The notes beneath the pieces are model-generated. The model worked only from the letters and a program-made list of their open reading frames with translations, did not search any database and was not told the DNA's origin. The translations under genes and the position numbers were made by a program. A stretch of DNA of 27,690 bases from assembly GCA_937931765.1 (NCBI GenBank), contig CALHAO010000503.1, positions 1 to 27,690 of the forward strand. Reading direction: 5' to 3'. This DNA comes from an uncultured Thiotrichaceae bacterium. Its GTDB lineage: Bacteria > Pseudomonadota > Gammaproteobacteria > Thiotrichales > Thiotrichaceae. Shown in pieces: positions 17,167-24,771 of the stretch. The first letter of the stretch is position 1; the number at the start of each line of letters is the position of its first letter.

Positions 17167-18477
17167 TCAGCCCAGTGACTCAACACGGATACGGGCAATA
17201 TTGCCATCAATGGTATCCAGCGCTTCAATAGCCGCAATGGCCTCATTCATATTACCTTCACGCACCCGCTGGGTGAGCATAATAATATCAACATCCTGCT
17301 CCCCTGCCGCCGGTTCTTTCTGGATAAATGCCTCAATACTAATATCACGATCACCCAGAATCCGTGTCACATCGGCTAAAACACCCGGACGATCCGCTGC
17401 ACGCATGCGTAGGTAAAAAGCTGTTTCCACATCATCAATAGACAGAATCGGTGTATCCGCTAGCGTTGATGGCTGGAAAGCCAGATGAGGCACACGATTA
17501 TTCGGGTCGGAGGTCATCGCCCGCACCACATCGATAATATCAGCCACTACCGCAGACGCAGTAGGCTCAGCTCCGGCTCCGGCACCGTAATAAAGTGTTG
17601 GCCCGACTGCATCACCATGAACCAGCACGGCATTCATAACACCATTCACATTAGCGATCAGACGACGCTTAGGAATCATCGTAGGATGCACACGCTGTTC
17701 AATACCCTGCTCAGTACGCCGCGCCACACCCAGGTGCTTAATGTTGTAGCCTAACTCACCCGCATAAGTAACATCTTCGGCAGTGATACCGGCAATACCT
17801 TCCGTATAAGTTTTCTCAAACTGCAACGGGATACCGAATGCCAGCGAAGATAAAATAGTCAGCTTGTGCGCGGCATCAATGCCTTCCACATCAAACGTCG
17901 GATCGGCTTCAGCATAACCCAACTCTTGCGCCTCTCTAAGCACATCAGCAAAATCACGGCCTTTTTCCAACATCTCGGTCAGAATAAAGTTACCGGTACC
18001 GTTAATAATGCCCGCCAGCCATTCGATGTGATTGGCTGCAAGACCTTCACGCACCGCTTTAATAACCGGAATACCACCCGCAACGCCAGCTTCAAAAGCC
18101 ACCATTACGTTCTTTTCCTCGGCAGCAGCAAAAATTTCATTACCGTGCAAAGCTATCAGGGCTTTATTAGCGGTCACAACATGCTTGCCATTTTCAATCG
18201 CGGTCATCACCAGATCTTTGGCAAGGGTGTAACCACCAATTAACTCGACCACAATATCTATATCAGGGTCATGCACCACTTCCAGCGCGTTGTTACTCAG
18301 CCGCGCTTCTGTCAAACCCAGTTGATCAGCATTACTTGTATCCAATGCTGCAGCATAGTCAATGACAATGCCCCGACCGGCCCTGCGCGCGATTTCTTCA
18401 GCATTCCGCGACAAAACAGTAGCAGTACCACCACCTACAGTTCCAAGCCCCAACAAACCAACCTTGACAGGTTTCAT
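17167..18477 (-). CDS. hom: Homoserine dehydrogenase
   Basis: NAD(P)-dependent enzyme reducing aspartate semialdehyde to homoserine, the branch point to threonine and methionine. It is 436 residues: Rossmann nucleotide site GLGTVGGG (10-17), catalytic domain with NGTGNFILTEM and DPTFDVEGIDAAHKL, and a C-terminal ACT domain (about 353-436, including RPGVLADVTRILGDRDISIEAF cut across its helix) for likely threonine feedback. It is the monofunctional type, without aspartokinase. AAGGAG lies about 10 bases before the ATG. A perfect TTGACA lies upstream at 18537-18532 on the minus strand, without a good -10. It heads the hom-thrC-pgpA run. Confidence 0.96.
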   Translation of the reverse strand: MKPVKVGLLGLGTVGGGTATVLSRNAEEIARRAGRGIVIDYAAALDTSNADQLGLTEARLSNNALEVVHDPDIDIVVELIGGYTLAKDLVMTAIENGKHVVTANKALIALHGNEIFAAAEEKNVMVAFEAGVAGGIPVIKAVREGLAANHIEWLAGIINGTGNFILTEMLEKGRDFADVLREAQELGYAEADPTFDVEGIDAAHKLTILSSLAFGIPLQFEKTYTEGIAGITAEDVTYAGELGYNIKHLGVARRTEQGIEQRVHPTMIPKRRLIANVNGVMNAVLVHGDAVGPTLYYGAGAGAEPTASAVVADIIDVVRAMTSDPNNRVPHLAFQPSTLADTPILSIDDVETAFYLRMRAADRPGVLADVTRILGDRDISIEAFIQKEPAAGEQDVDIIMLTQRVREGNMNEAIAAIEALDTIDGNIARIRVESLG

Positions 18478-18546
18478 TAACTTTTACTCCTTGCTCACAA
18501 TGTGTCTTCAATGCTTTACTTAATAACTTAGTGTCAACGTTATTTA

Positions 18547-18606
18547 AAGTAACGCAAATAAAAGAATTTCACTCCCAAGTATGAAAGTCCATGACTTTCG
18601 CAGAAA
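18547..18606 (+). repeat. Intergenic palindromic repeat, copy B
   Basis: Plus-strand copy between the divergent hom and Mth938-like genes. The stem GAAAGTC (18583-18589), loop cat, GACTTTC (18593-18599) is perfect. The left flank AAAGTAACGCAAATAAAAG then TTTCACTCCCAAG matches the family loosely. The right flank CAGAAA departs from CAGTAA. Confidence 0.75.
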
Positions 18607-18702
18607 CAAGGGAAAGCGGGCAACATTACAATTCAGCCTGTGGACTGTCAATGATCCTTAGCAGGATGCCGGGGTGTTAAGCAGATAATCAGGAAGGTAC
18701 CG

Positions 18703-19074
18703 ATGAAATTTAGTGAAGATTCAGCCGAAGGGCATTACCACATCCAAAGCTATGGCGAGGGTTGGATACAGGCTAACCAGCGACGTATAGAGAGAGGCTT
18801 TATTATTCATACCGACAGGATAATCGATGATTGGGAGCCACTGCGCTATGCTGATTTACAGCCGCAACATTTAGCTGAGGTATTTGAATTACAAGCAGAA
18901 CTCATTCTAATAGGCACCGGTAAGCACCATCAACTGCCAGCACCTGAAATTCAAAAGACACTAATCCGACACCAAGTCGGCTTTGAATTCATGACCACAG
19001 ACGCCGCTTGCCGCACCTATAATGTATTGCTATCGGAGTTTCGGGACGTAGCCGCCGTTCTGTTTCCTGAATAA
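18703..19074 (+). CDS. Mth938-like (DUF498) domain protein
   Basis: A 123-residue cytosolic protein. The order GYGEGWIQ-like start (here SYGEGWIQANQ), a central strand, then AELILIGTGKHHQLPAPE and GFEFMTTDAACRTYNVLLSE is the Mth938/AAMDC pattern, including the GTG turn and the MTT-DAACRTYN helix. Bacterial members have no settled enzymatic function; relatives include mitochondrial complex I assembly factor NDUFAF3. AGGAAGG is placed well before the ATG. It stands alone on the plus strand, divergent from hom and convergent with rpoS. Confidence 0.85.
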   Translation: MKFSEDSAEGHYHIQSYGEGWIQANQRRIERGFIIHTDRIIDDWEPLRYADLQPQHLAEVFELQAELILIGTGKHHQLPAPEIQKTLIRHQVGFEFMTTDAACRTYNVLLSEFRDVAAVLFPE

Positions 19075-19134
19075 GAAGCAAGAAACAAAATAGGCGACAC
19101 TAATGAACTGATCAGCCGAGCCGACCAGTGAGGT

Positions 19135-20130
19135 TTACAAACCACCTAACAGACATTCACCTGATAAACCGTTATTTTCAAGAATCCGCCGCAAACGCTT
19201 CAGCGCATCCATCTGGATTTGACGAACACGTTCACGGGTCAACCCTAGCTCAGTACCCACCTGCTCCAGCGTGGCGCGCTCATAACCATGCAAACCAAAC
19301 CGCCGCACAATTACTTCTTTCTGTTTTTCTTCCAACTGACCGAGCCAGTTTTCCACAGACTGCGTAATATCCTCTTCTTCCAATACGGCTGTTGGCTCTT
19401 TCTCCTCTTCCATAGAGACGAAATCAACTAAAGGACTATCACCATCCTTACCCACAGGTGTATCTAAAGAAGCAACACTTTCATTGAAGTTTAAGAGTTT
19501 CTGTAGCTTTGCCAGCGGCTTATCCAGTGCTTCAGCCACCTCCGGTAGTGTTGGATCACGCCCCAGAACCTGGGTCATTTCCCGCACCTTGCGCATATAG
19601 GCATTTAATTCTTTATTAACATGAATAGGTAAACGGATAGTGCGCGTCTGGTTCATCAAGGCTCTTTCAATATTCTGCCTGATCCACCAGGTTGCATAAG
19701 TCGAAAATCTGAAACCCCGCTCAGGATCAAATTTCTCAACCGCATGGATTAGTCCCAGATTACCTTCTTCAATCAGATCCGGAAGCTGCAAACCACGCCC
19801 CATATAACGCCGGGAAATTTTTACAACCAACCTTAAATTACAGGTAATCATTTTATTACGCCCAAACTCATCACCTGCGCGGGCTAACCGTCCATAATGA
19901 ATTTCTTCTTCAGGGGTTAACAAAGCAGAAAACTCTATTTCACGTAAATACAGACGGGTAGCATCACGATCTGATGCACTGTAGTTAGTGTTTGAAGTAT
20001 GGGGTATAGCAGTAGGATCAGGATCACCAGCAATGCTGGCTCTGTAATCATTTGTTTTCACTTCGTACTTTACTGTTTTTTTAATAGTCGCTTCACTAAG
20101 ATGTGACGGCGCTAACGGTTGACTGTGCAT
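19135..20130 (-). CDS. rpoS: RNA polymerase sigma factor RpoS
   Basis: General stress and stationary-phase sigma factor, 331 residues (E. coli 330). Region 1.2 starts at DATRLYLREIEFSALLTPEEE; region 2 includes NLRLVVKISRRYMGRGLQLPDLIEEGN and FSTYATWWIRQNIERA; region 3 holds TIRLPIHVNKELN; region 4 ends with the helix-turn-helix LEQVGTELGLTRERVRQIQ. The longer N-terminus and YLREIE spacing fit RpoS rather than RpoD or RpoH. AGAGGAG sits 8 bases before the ATG, inside a small hairpin. nlpD, the usual upstream neighbour that carries the main rpoS promoter in enterobacteria, is absent here; a Sel1-repeat gene lies there instead. Confidence 0.95.
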   Translation of the reverse strand: MHSQPLAPSHLSEATIKKTVKYEVKTNDYRASIAGDPDPTAIPHTSNTNYSASDRDATRLYLREIEFSALLTPEEEIHYGRLARAGDEFGRNKMITCNLRLVVKISRRYMGRGLQLPDLIEEGNLGLIHAVEKFDPERGFRFSTYATWWIRQNIERALMNQTRTIRLPIHVNKELNAYMRKVREMTQVLGRDPTLPEVAEALDKPLAKLQKLLNFNESVASLDTPVGKDGDSPLVDFVSMEEEKEPTAVLEEEDITQSVENWLGQLEEKQKEVIVRRFGLHGYERATLEQVGTELGLTRERVRQIQMDALKRLRRILENNGLSGECLLGGL

Positions 20131-20150
20131 AACCAGGACTCCTCTGGGTT
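20131..20150 (-). promoter_or_regulatory. Hairpin presenting the rpoS ribosome site
   Basis: On the minus strand AACCCAG and CTGGTT pair (one bulged C) just before the ATG. The Shine-Dalgarno AGGAG lies in the loop. The helix would place the start region under structural control, in line with the known translational regulation of rpoS. Inferred. Confidence 0.45.
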
Positions 20151-20165
20151 TTACAGGAAGTTAGT

Positions 20166-20186
20166 GACCAGTCAAAAAGACTAGTC
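20166..20186 (-). promoter_or_regulatory. Second hairpin in the rpoS leader
   Basis: Minus strand: GACTAGTC, loop of five T, GACTGGTC. The 8-bp stem has one U.G pair on the minus strand, which would be a C/A mismatch on the plus strand, so the leader transcript is the likely active form. It lies 36 bases upstream of the rpoS ATG. Confidence 0.45.
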
Positions 20187-20357
20187 ATCATATTCCCCAA
20201 ATCAACTCTCTACATCCTATTACTTCTGCATTTTTAACAATGCTTCGTTACATTTATTGTTAAGCTAAAATTAACATAAAGTTTGCTACGTGGGAAGACC
20301 TTAACAGAATCTTAATAAAATTTAATTCTTTCTTTTTCAATAAGTTAACAAATTAGG

Positions 20358-20372
20358 GTGCTTTTTAAGCAC
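20358..20372 (-). terminator. Weak hairpin after the Sel1-repeat gene
   Basis: GTGCTT/AAGCAC with a 3-base loop, 2 bases past the Sel1 gene stop. Only a weak T-rich tract follows on the minus strand. It may be an inefficient terminator that lets transcription run into rpoS. Confidence 0.35.
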
Positions 20373-20374
20373 AT

Positions 20375-21013
20375 TCAAACTGAATGAGGCCTTAATTTAA
20401 GCAACCATTCTTTGGATAATTTCCCAGCACGGATGCGTTGCTCCGGTGTTAATTCACGGGCAACCCGCTCCCGATATTTTGCTGCATTAGCCACTCCCAG
20501 CTCTGCCGCAATGTCAAACCACTTGTAAGCCTCAACATCATTTCGCTCAACACCTTCCCCCATCGCAAAACAGCGACCCAGGTTATTACAGGCTTCCGAG
20601 TGACCTTGCTTCGCAGCTTCGTAATACCACTTTGTTGCCTGTTCGGTATCAGCAGGAAGCCCATCTCCGGTATCAAACTTCAAACCAATCTTAAACTGAG
20701 ATTGCGCATTGCCCTGCTCTGCCGCTACCCAATACCAGCGCACAGCTTTACTCGCATCCTGAGGGATGCCATCACCTTCATCCAGCATAATAGCCAGGTT
20801 TAAGGCAGCATCAGCATAACCGCGTTCGGCAGCCTGCCGGTAATAGTAAGCAGCCAGCTCAGGATTACGCTCAACGCCAGAACCGTTATCCAGCAACACA
20901 CCCAGGTTGTACTGAGAGCGCGCATCACCTTCTTCTGCCAATGTCTGCCAGATGGCAATAGCAGACTGCCGTTCTCCACGCTGCCATGCATCCAGTGCAA
21001 ATTCAAAGCTCAT
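20375..21013 (-). CDS. Sel1-like repeat protein
   Basis: About 212 residues from the ATG at 21013; a TTG three codons earlier (21022) is also open, and no strong ribosome site distinguishes them. It contains four clear Sel1-type repeats of about 36 residues, recognisable by units such as ARSQYNLGVLLDNGSGVERN, ADAALNLAIMLDEGDGIPQD, AQSQFKIGLKFDTGDGLPAD and SEACNNLGRCFAMGEGVERN. These alpha-alpha solenoids act as protein-binding scaffolds. No signal peptide or membrane helix is visible, so it is probably cytosolic. The partner is unknown. It lies directly upstream of rpoS on the same strand and may be cotranscribed with it. Confidence 0.85.
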   Translation of the reverse strand: MSFEFALDAWQRGERQSAIAIWQTLAEEGDARSQYNLGVLLDNGSGVERNPELAAYYYRQAAERGYADAALNLAIMLDEGDGIPQDASKAVRWYWVAAEQGNAQSQFKIGLKFDTGDGLPADTEQATKWYYEAAKQGHSEACNNLGRCFAMGEGVERNDVEAYKWFDIAAELGVANAAKYRERVARELTPEQRIRAGKLSKEWLLKLRPHSV

Positions 21014-21126
21014 TAGTGTCAAAACTCATTTTGTAATGCCCTTTACTCAAATGACAGTATGCGAATAACTCACCATAAATTGCAGCAAGCATCAGGAAAG
21101 AGTCACTAATATTAATGACAAGTGGT

Positions 21127-21187
21127 CAGTAATGCACATAAAAGAACTTCACCCCGCAAGCATGAAGGTCTTCGACTTTCACAGTAA
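21127..21187 (+). repeat. Intergenic palindromic repeat, copy C
   Basis: Full 61-bp plus-strand copy starting CAGTAATG and ending ACAGTAA. The stem is GAAGGTC (21164-21170), ttc, GACTTTC (21174-21180); the changed G pairs with T as a wobble. It lies 19 bases past the stop of the DUF3106 gene, on the side where that operon's transcript ends. Confidence 0.85.
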
Positions 21188-21206
21188 GTAGCACTTAAGT
21201 AACCTA

Positions 21207-21680
21207 TCAGCGTGGGCCGTATTTCTTTTCCAACTGACGAATATACTCCTTCTTTTGTGCTTTGGTCATCCCCGGAAGCTTTTGCTCTAGCTTACGCCGC
21301 ACAGAAGCCGGAAGCTTTTTCACCCACCGCCACCATGCTTTTAATTTTATGCGCTTACTGTGGGGCATGTTTTTATAGCGTTGCAACTCCAGCTTAATTT
21401 TCGCTTTGCTCGCAACACCTAGTGCTGACCATTGCTTGAAGCGTTTTTTAATTAAGCGACGCGCTGATAACGGCTTTTTAGCCCAACGACGTAACTTTTT
21501 TTGCTTATAGGCAGAATATTTACTCCAACGCTGCTTGAAGTCACCTAACACATTTTTTTCCTGACTACTTAACTGATTCCAGCTGACACCGCCTGCGTGC
21601 ACTTTACCCGGAAAAATCTGGAGTGCCAAAAAAAAGGCCAACAAAAAGAGGAGATATTCATTATGAACCCGCACACTCAT
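21207..21680 (-). CDS. DUF3106 exported basic protein
   Basis: 157 residues with a Sec signal (YLLFLLAFFLALQIF, likely cut after VHA near residue 29). The mature part is extremely rich in Lys and Arg, and the WNQLSSQEKNVLGDFKQRW start is typical of DUF3106. Trp-containing helices of about 22 residues recur (WSKY, WAKK, FKQW, WWRWVKKLP). Function is not established; the basic periplasmic protein could bind an acidic partner, lipid head groups or the wall. AGGAG lies before the ATG, and its start overlaps the previous stop as ATGA. Last gene of a sigma/anti-sigma operon, a context I associate with DUF3106. Confidence 0.8.
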   Translation of the reverse strand: MSVRVHNEYLLFLLAFFLALQIFPGKVHAGGVSWNQLSSQEKNVLGDFKQRWSKYSAYKQKKLRRWAKKPLSARRLIKKRFKQWSALGVASKAKIKLELQRYKNMPHSKRIKLKAWWRWVKKLPASVRRKLEQKLPGMTKAQKKEYIRQLEKKYGPR

Positions 21681-21913
21681 TGGGTTCTCCTTCCGGAATC
21701 AGTGAACAAATCACTTAACCAAGCAAAGGCCGCCTCTTCGTCTGTTTCGGTTAACGAACGATCAACACCCACCTCCTCCCAATACCGGCCATACTCTTCC
21801 CACCAACTGATCATTGCAACAATTTCATCAGCGCTATCCTCTGCACTCACCGGCGCTACCCATGCTGCCAATAGTAACGCCATCACAAGGAATCCCTTCC
21901 TTTTCTTCATCAT
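21677..21913 (-). CDS. Small acidic exported protein
   Basis: 78 residues: a Sec signal (MMKKRKGFLVMALLLAAWVAPVSA split over 24 residues, likely cut after VSA), then a strongly acidic mature part of about 54 residues with aromatic clusters SWWEEYGRYWEEVG and a final FAWLSDLF. I do not recognise a family. It overlaps the DUF3106 start by 4 bases and starts 4 bases after the anti-sigma stop, so it belongs to the same operon. The charge contrast with the very basic DUF3106 product suggests the two could form a pair in the periplasm; this is inference. Confidence 0.7.
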   Translation of the reverse strand: MMKKRKGFLVMALLLAAWVAPVSAEDSADEIVAMISWWEEYGRYWEEVGVDRSLTETDEEAAFAWLSDLFTDSGRRTQ

Positions 21914-21917
21914 TCAC

Positions 21918-22268
21918 CTACCCGTATTCAGCATCCAGCCACTCATATAGCTCCAGGTTTTCCAGGAACTCCATATCCTCATTAGACATCAGTACATCTT
22001 CATCACTGATTGTTTTCTCGATATCGCTACCCTGCGTCATCAATAAAGCAACCCCCAGAACCCCGGCAGACAATGCAGCCGACAATGGGGCAAATGGTAT
22101 ACCCGACAGGGCCTGCCCCAAAAATCGCTGTTTAGGAACAGATGTATTCAATGCGTTACTACGCATAACATCCAGCTTCCTCAGCGTTACCTCCGGCAGT
22201 TCGTCACATTGCTCAGTCAACCCCCGTCTGACCTTATCGAGCAACTCAACTTCCGCTTCTTTATACAT
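21918..22268 (-). CDS. Probable membrane anti-sigma factor
   Basis: 116 residues: a cytosolic N-terminal part (1-50, with EVELLDKVRRGLTEQCDELP and TLRKLDVMRSNAL), one hydrophobic segment (about 56-78), and an acidic C-terminal tail. The layout resembles DUF3619-type anti-sigma proteins. Its ATG lies inside the end of the sigma gene (8-base overlap) behind TTAGGAG, the classic arrangement for a sigma and its anti-sigma. No zinc-binding anti-sigma motif is seen. The assignment rests mostly on layout and neighbourhood. Confidence 0.6.
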   Translation of the reverse strand: MYKEAEVELLDKVRRGLTEQCDELPEVTLRKLDVMRSNALNTSVPKQRFLGQALSGIPFAPLSAALSAGVLGVALLMTQGSDIEKTISDEDVLMSNEDMEFLENLELYEWLDAEYG

Positions 22269-22839
22269 CGTAGTCTCCTAACTTTTCCCGCAGTGAATGT
22301 ATTGCCCGTGAATAGTGCGTTTTCACACTACCTTCCGAACACTTCATAATTTTTGCTGTTTGCGCAATGTTATAACCCTCCCATGCCCTAAGAATCAGGG
22401 CTTGTTGCTGGCGCAACGGAAGTTGTGCAATCAGATCATTCAGATGCTCACCTAATAAGTCACTACTCATCTGGTGATCGGGTTCCGGAAACTGGGTTTG
22501 CGGCACGCGTTCATCTGGAGAATCAGTCCGTCCATCAGAATTTAGGCCGAAAAAAACCCTCCAGCGATTTCTTACAGTACTTCGCCGGTACCAGTCATGA
22601 ATTTTGCTATGCAAAATGCTGTTAAATAACGCTCCCCATTCAGATTCAGGACGATCTCCGTATTTCTGAACAAGCTTTAACATTGCATCCTGCACAATAT
22701 CCAAAGCCTCTTCCCCATCTTTTGTCGCCATACGTGCTGTGACAAAAGCACGTCGCTCAACACTTCTGAGAAAGTGATCCATTTCTATCTGTGGTTTCAG
22801 GTCATGCTCCTTTTGCTCCCTGCTATAACCCCGTTCCAC
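22261..22839 (-). CDS. ECF-type RNA polymerase sigma factor
   Basis: Up to 192 residues. Region 2 is FLRSVERRAFVTARMATKDGEEALDIVQDAML (split here at residue 20 of the motif), with a DNA-contact segment RINDWY-like (HSKIHDWYRRSTVRNRW). Region 4 is LPLRQQQALILRAWEGYNI followed by the helix-turn-helix AKIMKCSEGSVKTHYSRA. The start is uncertain: the longest frame uses GTG at 22839, an ATG at 22782 leaves 173 residues and fits the family length better, and a CTG preceded by AAGGAG at ideal spacing lies between them. It heads the four-gene operon with its probable anti-sigma. The region to 23085 separates it from the divergent ypfJ gene. Confidence 0.85.
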   Translation of the reverse strand: MERGYSREQKEHDLKPQIEMDHFLRSVERRAFVTARMATKDGEEALDIVQDAMLKLVQKYGDRPESEWGALFNSILHSKIHDWYRRSTVRNRWRVFFGLNSDGRTDSPDERVPQTQFPEPDHQMSSDLLGEHLNDLIAQLPLRQQQALILRAWEGYNIAQTAKIMKCSEGSVKTHYSRAIHSLREKLGDYDV

Positions 22840-22949
22840 ATTTATTGTAGAATATCTGGCTAATTAAACCTGACCATCTGCGTCCAAATCCCTTGCAGCA
22901 ACTTGCTGGGCATCTTCCTTTGATAACGCGTGGACCAGATAAACGTTGA

Positions 22950-23010
22950 CACTAACGCCCATGAAAAAACTTCATCCCGCAAGCATGAAAGCTTCCAACT
23001 TTCACAGTAA
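22950..23010 (+). repeat. Intergenic palindromic repeat, copy D
   Basis: Full 61-bp plus-strand copy (CACTAACG at the left, ACAGTAA at the right) in the divergent gap between the ECF sigma and ypfJ genes. The stem is GAAAGCT (22987-22993), tcc, AACTTTC (22997-23003), with one mismatch out of seven. The left arm ATGAAAAAACTTCA is shared nearly exactly with copy F. Confidence 0.85.
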
Positions 23011-23085
23011 CACTGCGCTTACGATGTTTCTGTGAAATAATTACTTCACAAAAGTTCCATCAATTTTTTTAAAGGAGAAATCGTC

Positions 23086-23928
23086 ATGCGCTGGAGATCA
23101 GGCAGACGCAGTACCAATATCGAAGATCGGCGTGGCGGTGGCGTGGGTCGACCGGCAAAACTTGGGGGCATCGGTTTGTTACTGATGATGTTATTTGTTT
23201 GGTTCATCGGGGGTGATGCAACCCAAATGCTGGGCATGACAGGAGGCGACTCACAGCAGCAACCAACACAACGATCAGCAGCCAGCCAGGAAAGTGCAGA
23301 TTTCGTATCAGCAGTGGTTGCCCAAACTGAAGATGTATGGAACCCACTGTTTAAAAATTCCGGACTAAGCTACCGCGAGCCTAAGCTGGTACTTTATAAT
23401 GATCAAATCCAGTCTGCCTGCGGTTATTCCACAGCAGCCAGCGGGCCATTCTATTGTCCGGGGGATCAGAAAGTCTATATCGACCTGAGTTTTTTCAATG
23501 AGTTAAAGCAAATGGGTGCGCCCGGTGACTTTGCACAAGCCTATGTTATCGGCCATGAAATTGCGCATCATGTTCAGAAACAACTGGGCACCTCAGACAA
23601 GATCATGCAGCTACAATCACGGGTTAGCAAACAAGACTCAAATAAACTCTCAGTGCTGCTGGAGTTACAGGCGGACTGCTATGCCGGTGTCTGGGCTCAT
23701 CACGCTCAGAAACAAAAAAACATCTTTGAACAAGGTGATCTGGAAGAAGGTCTGAATGCCGCCGCTTCTATTGGCGATGATCGCTTGCAGCGCATGTCAG
23801 GGCGGCGTATTAATCCGGATAGCTTTACACACGGCACATCAATGCAGCGTGTTCAGTGGTTTAAAACAGGCTTGCAATATGGCGACATGCCCCGTTGTGA
23901 TACTTTCGCACAACTGAAGGTTCGTTAG
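23086..23928 (+). CDS. ypfJ: YpfJ-type neutral zinc metallopeptidase
   Basis: 280 residues. A basic glycine-rich N-terminus (RWRSGRRSTNIEDRRGGG) precedes one membrane helix (about 27-44), then a Gln-rich linker and a catalytic domain. The zinc motif is H157-E-I-A-H161 in GHEIAHHVQ, followed by a QADCYAGVWA helix that likely supplies the third ligand. CGYSTAASGPFYCPGDQKVYID is the usual family signature (22 residues, here in two parts around AASGP). The family (PF04228) is widespread and inner-membrane anchored; its substrate is not known. AAAGGAG precedes the ATG. The next gene starts 2 bases after the stop. Confidence 0.9.
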   Translation: MRWRSGRRSTNIEDRRGGGVGRPAKLGGIGLLLMMLFVWFIGGDATQMLGMTGGDSQQQPTQRSAASQESADFVSAVVAQTEDVWNPLFKNSGLSYREPKLVLYNDQIQSACGYSTAASGPFYCPGDQKVYIDLSFFNELKQMGAPGDFAQAYVIGHEIAHHVQKQLGTSDKIMQLQSRVSKQDSNKLSVLLELQADCYAGVWAHHAQKQKNIFEQGDLEEGLNAAASIGDDRLQRMSGRRINPDSFTHGTSMQRVQWFKTGLQYGDMPRCDTFAQLKVR

Positions 23929-23930
23929 GC

Positions 23931-24758
23931 ATGTTCCGCACACCGCTTGTGCTGATGGTAATGATATTGCTGTTGTCGGCACAAGCAATGGCTTTTCCCA
24001 TTCATAGCCCGGTACCTGGCGGTGTTAACCTCTTAGCCGTCGCGCCGGTAACAGCTAAACGCCCCATCGTACATTATCAAGGTCAACGGGTAACCGTGGT
24101 GCCTTATCAGAACGAGTGGGTGGCAGCTATTGGCATTCCATTGGATGCCTCACCCGGCACACATAACATTGCTGTGACTCATCCGGTGACACGGCAACAA
24201 TTCAATGCACCTTTTGAAGTTGCTGATAAGTATTATCGCACCCAGAGACTGACCATCCGCAACAAAAACAAAGTCAACCCGAACCATAGCTCCACGCAAA
24301 GGATTATTCGTGAACTAGCTATTCAGAAAAACATCAAGCAGCATTTTTCTGAGCGGGATGTACAAATGAACTTCATTACCCCTGTGTCCGGCCGTGACAG
24401 CGGGCGTTTCGGGTTAAAGCGCATTATGAACGGTCAACCCAGAAACCCGCACAGCGGAATGGATATCGCCGCAGCCAGCGGCACGCCCGTCCGGTCGGCA
24501 GCTAATGGCGTTGTACTACACACTGGTAATTTTTTCTTCAGTGGTAATGTGGTTTATGTTGATCATGGCTCAGGTGTTATCAGCATGTACGCACACCTGA
24601 GCAGTATCAATGTACGCCCCGGCGATAGCGTCCGGCAGGGTGCCATTGTAGGTAATGTAGGCCAAACGGGACGCGCAACAGGGCCTCACTTACACTGGTC
24701 AATTTACCTGAATGGACAGGCCATTGATCCAGCTTTGTTTACTCAGAAAAATTACTGA
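23931..24758 (+). CDS. Secreted M23 (LytM-type) peptidase
   Basis: 275 residues: Sec signal peptide (cut near AMA at about 21), an N-terminal beta domain (about 25-115), and a C-terminal M23 domain. Zinc and catalytic residues are all visible: H174 and D178 in NPHSGMDIAA, H222 in MYAHLS, and H253-L-H255 in GPHLHWSIY, so it should be an active peptidoglycan endopeptidase rather than a degenerate activator like EnvC or NlpD. No LysM domain. It begins 2 bases after ypfJ, forming a two-metalloprotease operon. No terminator follows directly; the next one on this strand is at 25110, beyond a structured RNA region. Confidence 0.93.
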   Translation: MFRTPLVLMVMILLLSAQAMAFPIHSPVPGGVNLLAVAPVTAKRPIVHYQGQRVTVVPYQNEWVAAIGIPLDASPGTHNIAVTHPVTRQQFNAPFEVADKYYRTQRLTIRNKNKVNPNHSSTQRIIRELAIQKNIKQHFSERDVQMNFITPVSGRDSGRFGLKRIMNGQPRNPHSGMDIAAASGTPVRSAANGVVLHTGNFFFSGNVVYVDHGSGVISMYAHLSSINVRPGDSVRQGAIVGNVGQTGRATGPHLHWSIYLNGQAIDPALFTQKNY

Positions 24759-24765
24759 TTAAAAT
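24738..24765 (+). promoter_or_regulatory. Candidate promoter of the structured RNA
   Basis: TTTACT (24738-24743), 16 bases, TAAAAT (24760-24765) across the end of the M23 gene. It would start transcription near 24772. The -35 is only partly matched, and the RNA could instead be the 3' untranslated part of the peptidase operon. Confidence 0.3.
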
Positions 24766-24771
24766 TTTATC

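Noticed and set aside
18528..22955. A 14-base match, AACGTTGACACTAA, beside repeats B (inverted) and D
   Set aside because: About three 14-base matches are expected by chance in a window of this size on both strands, and the orientation relative to the repeat differs.
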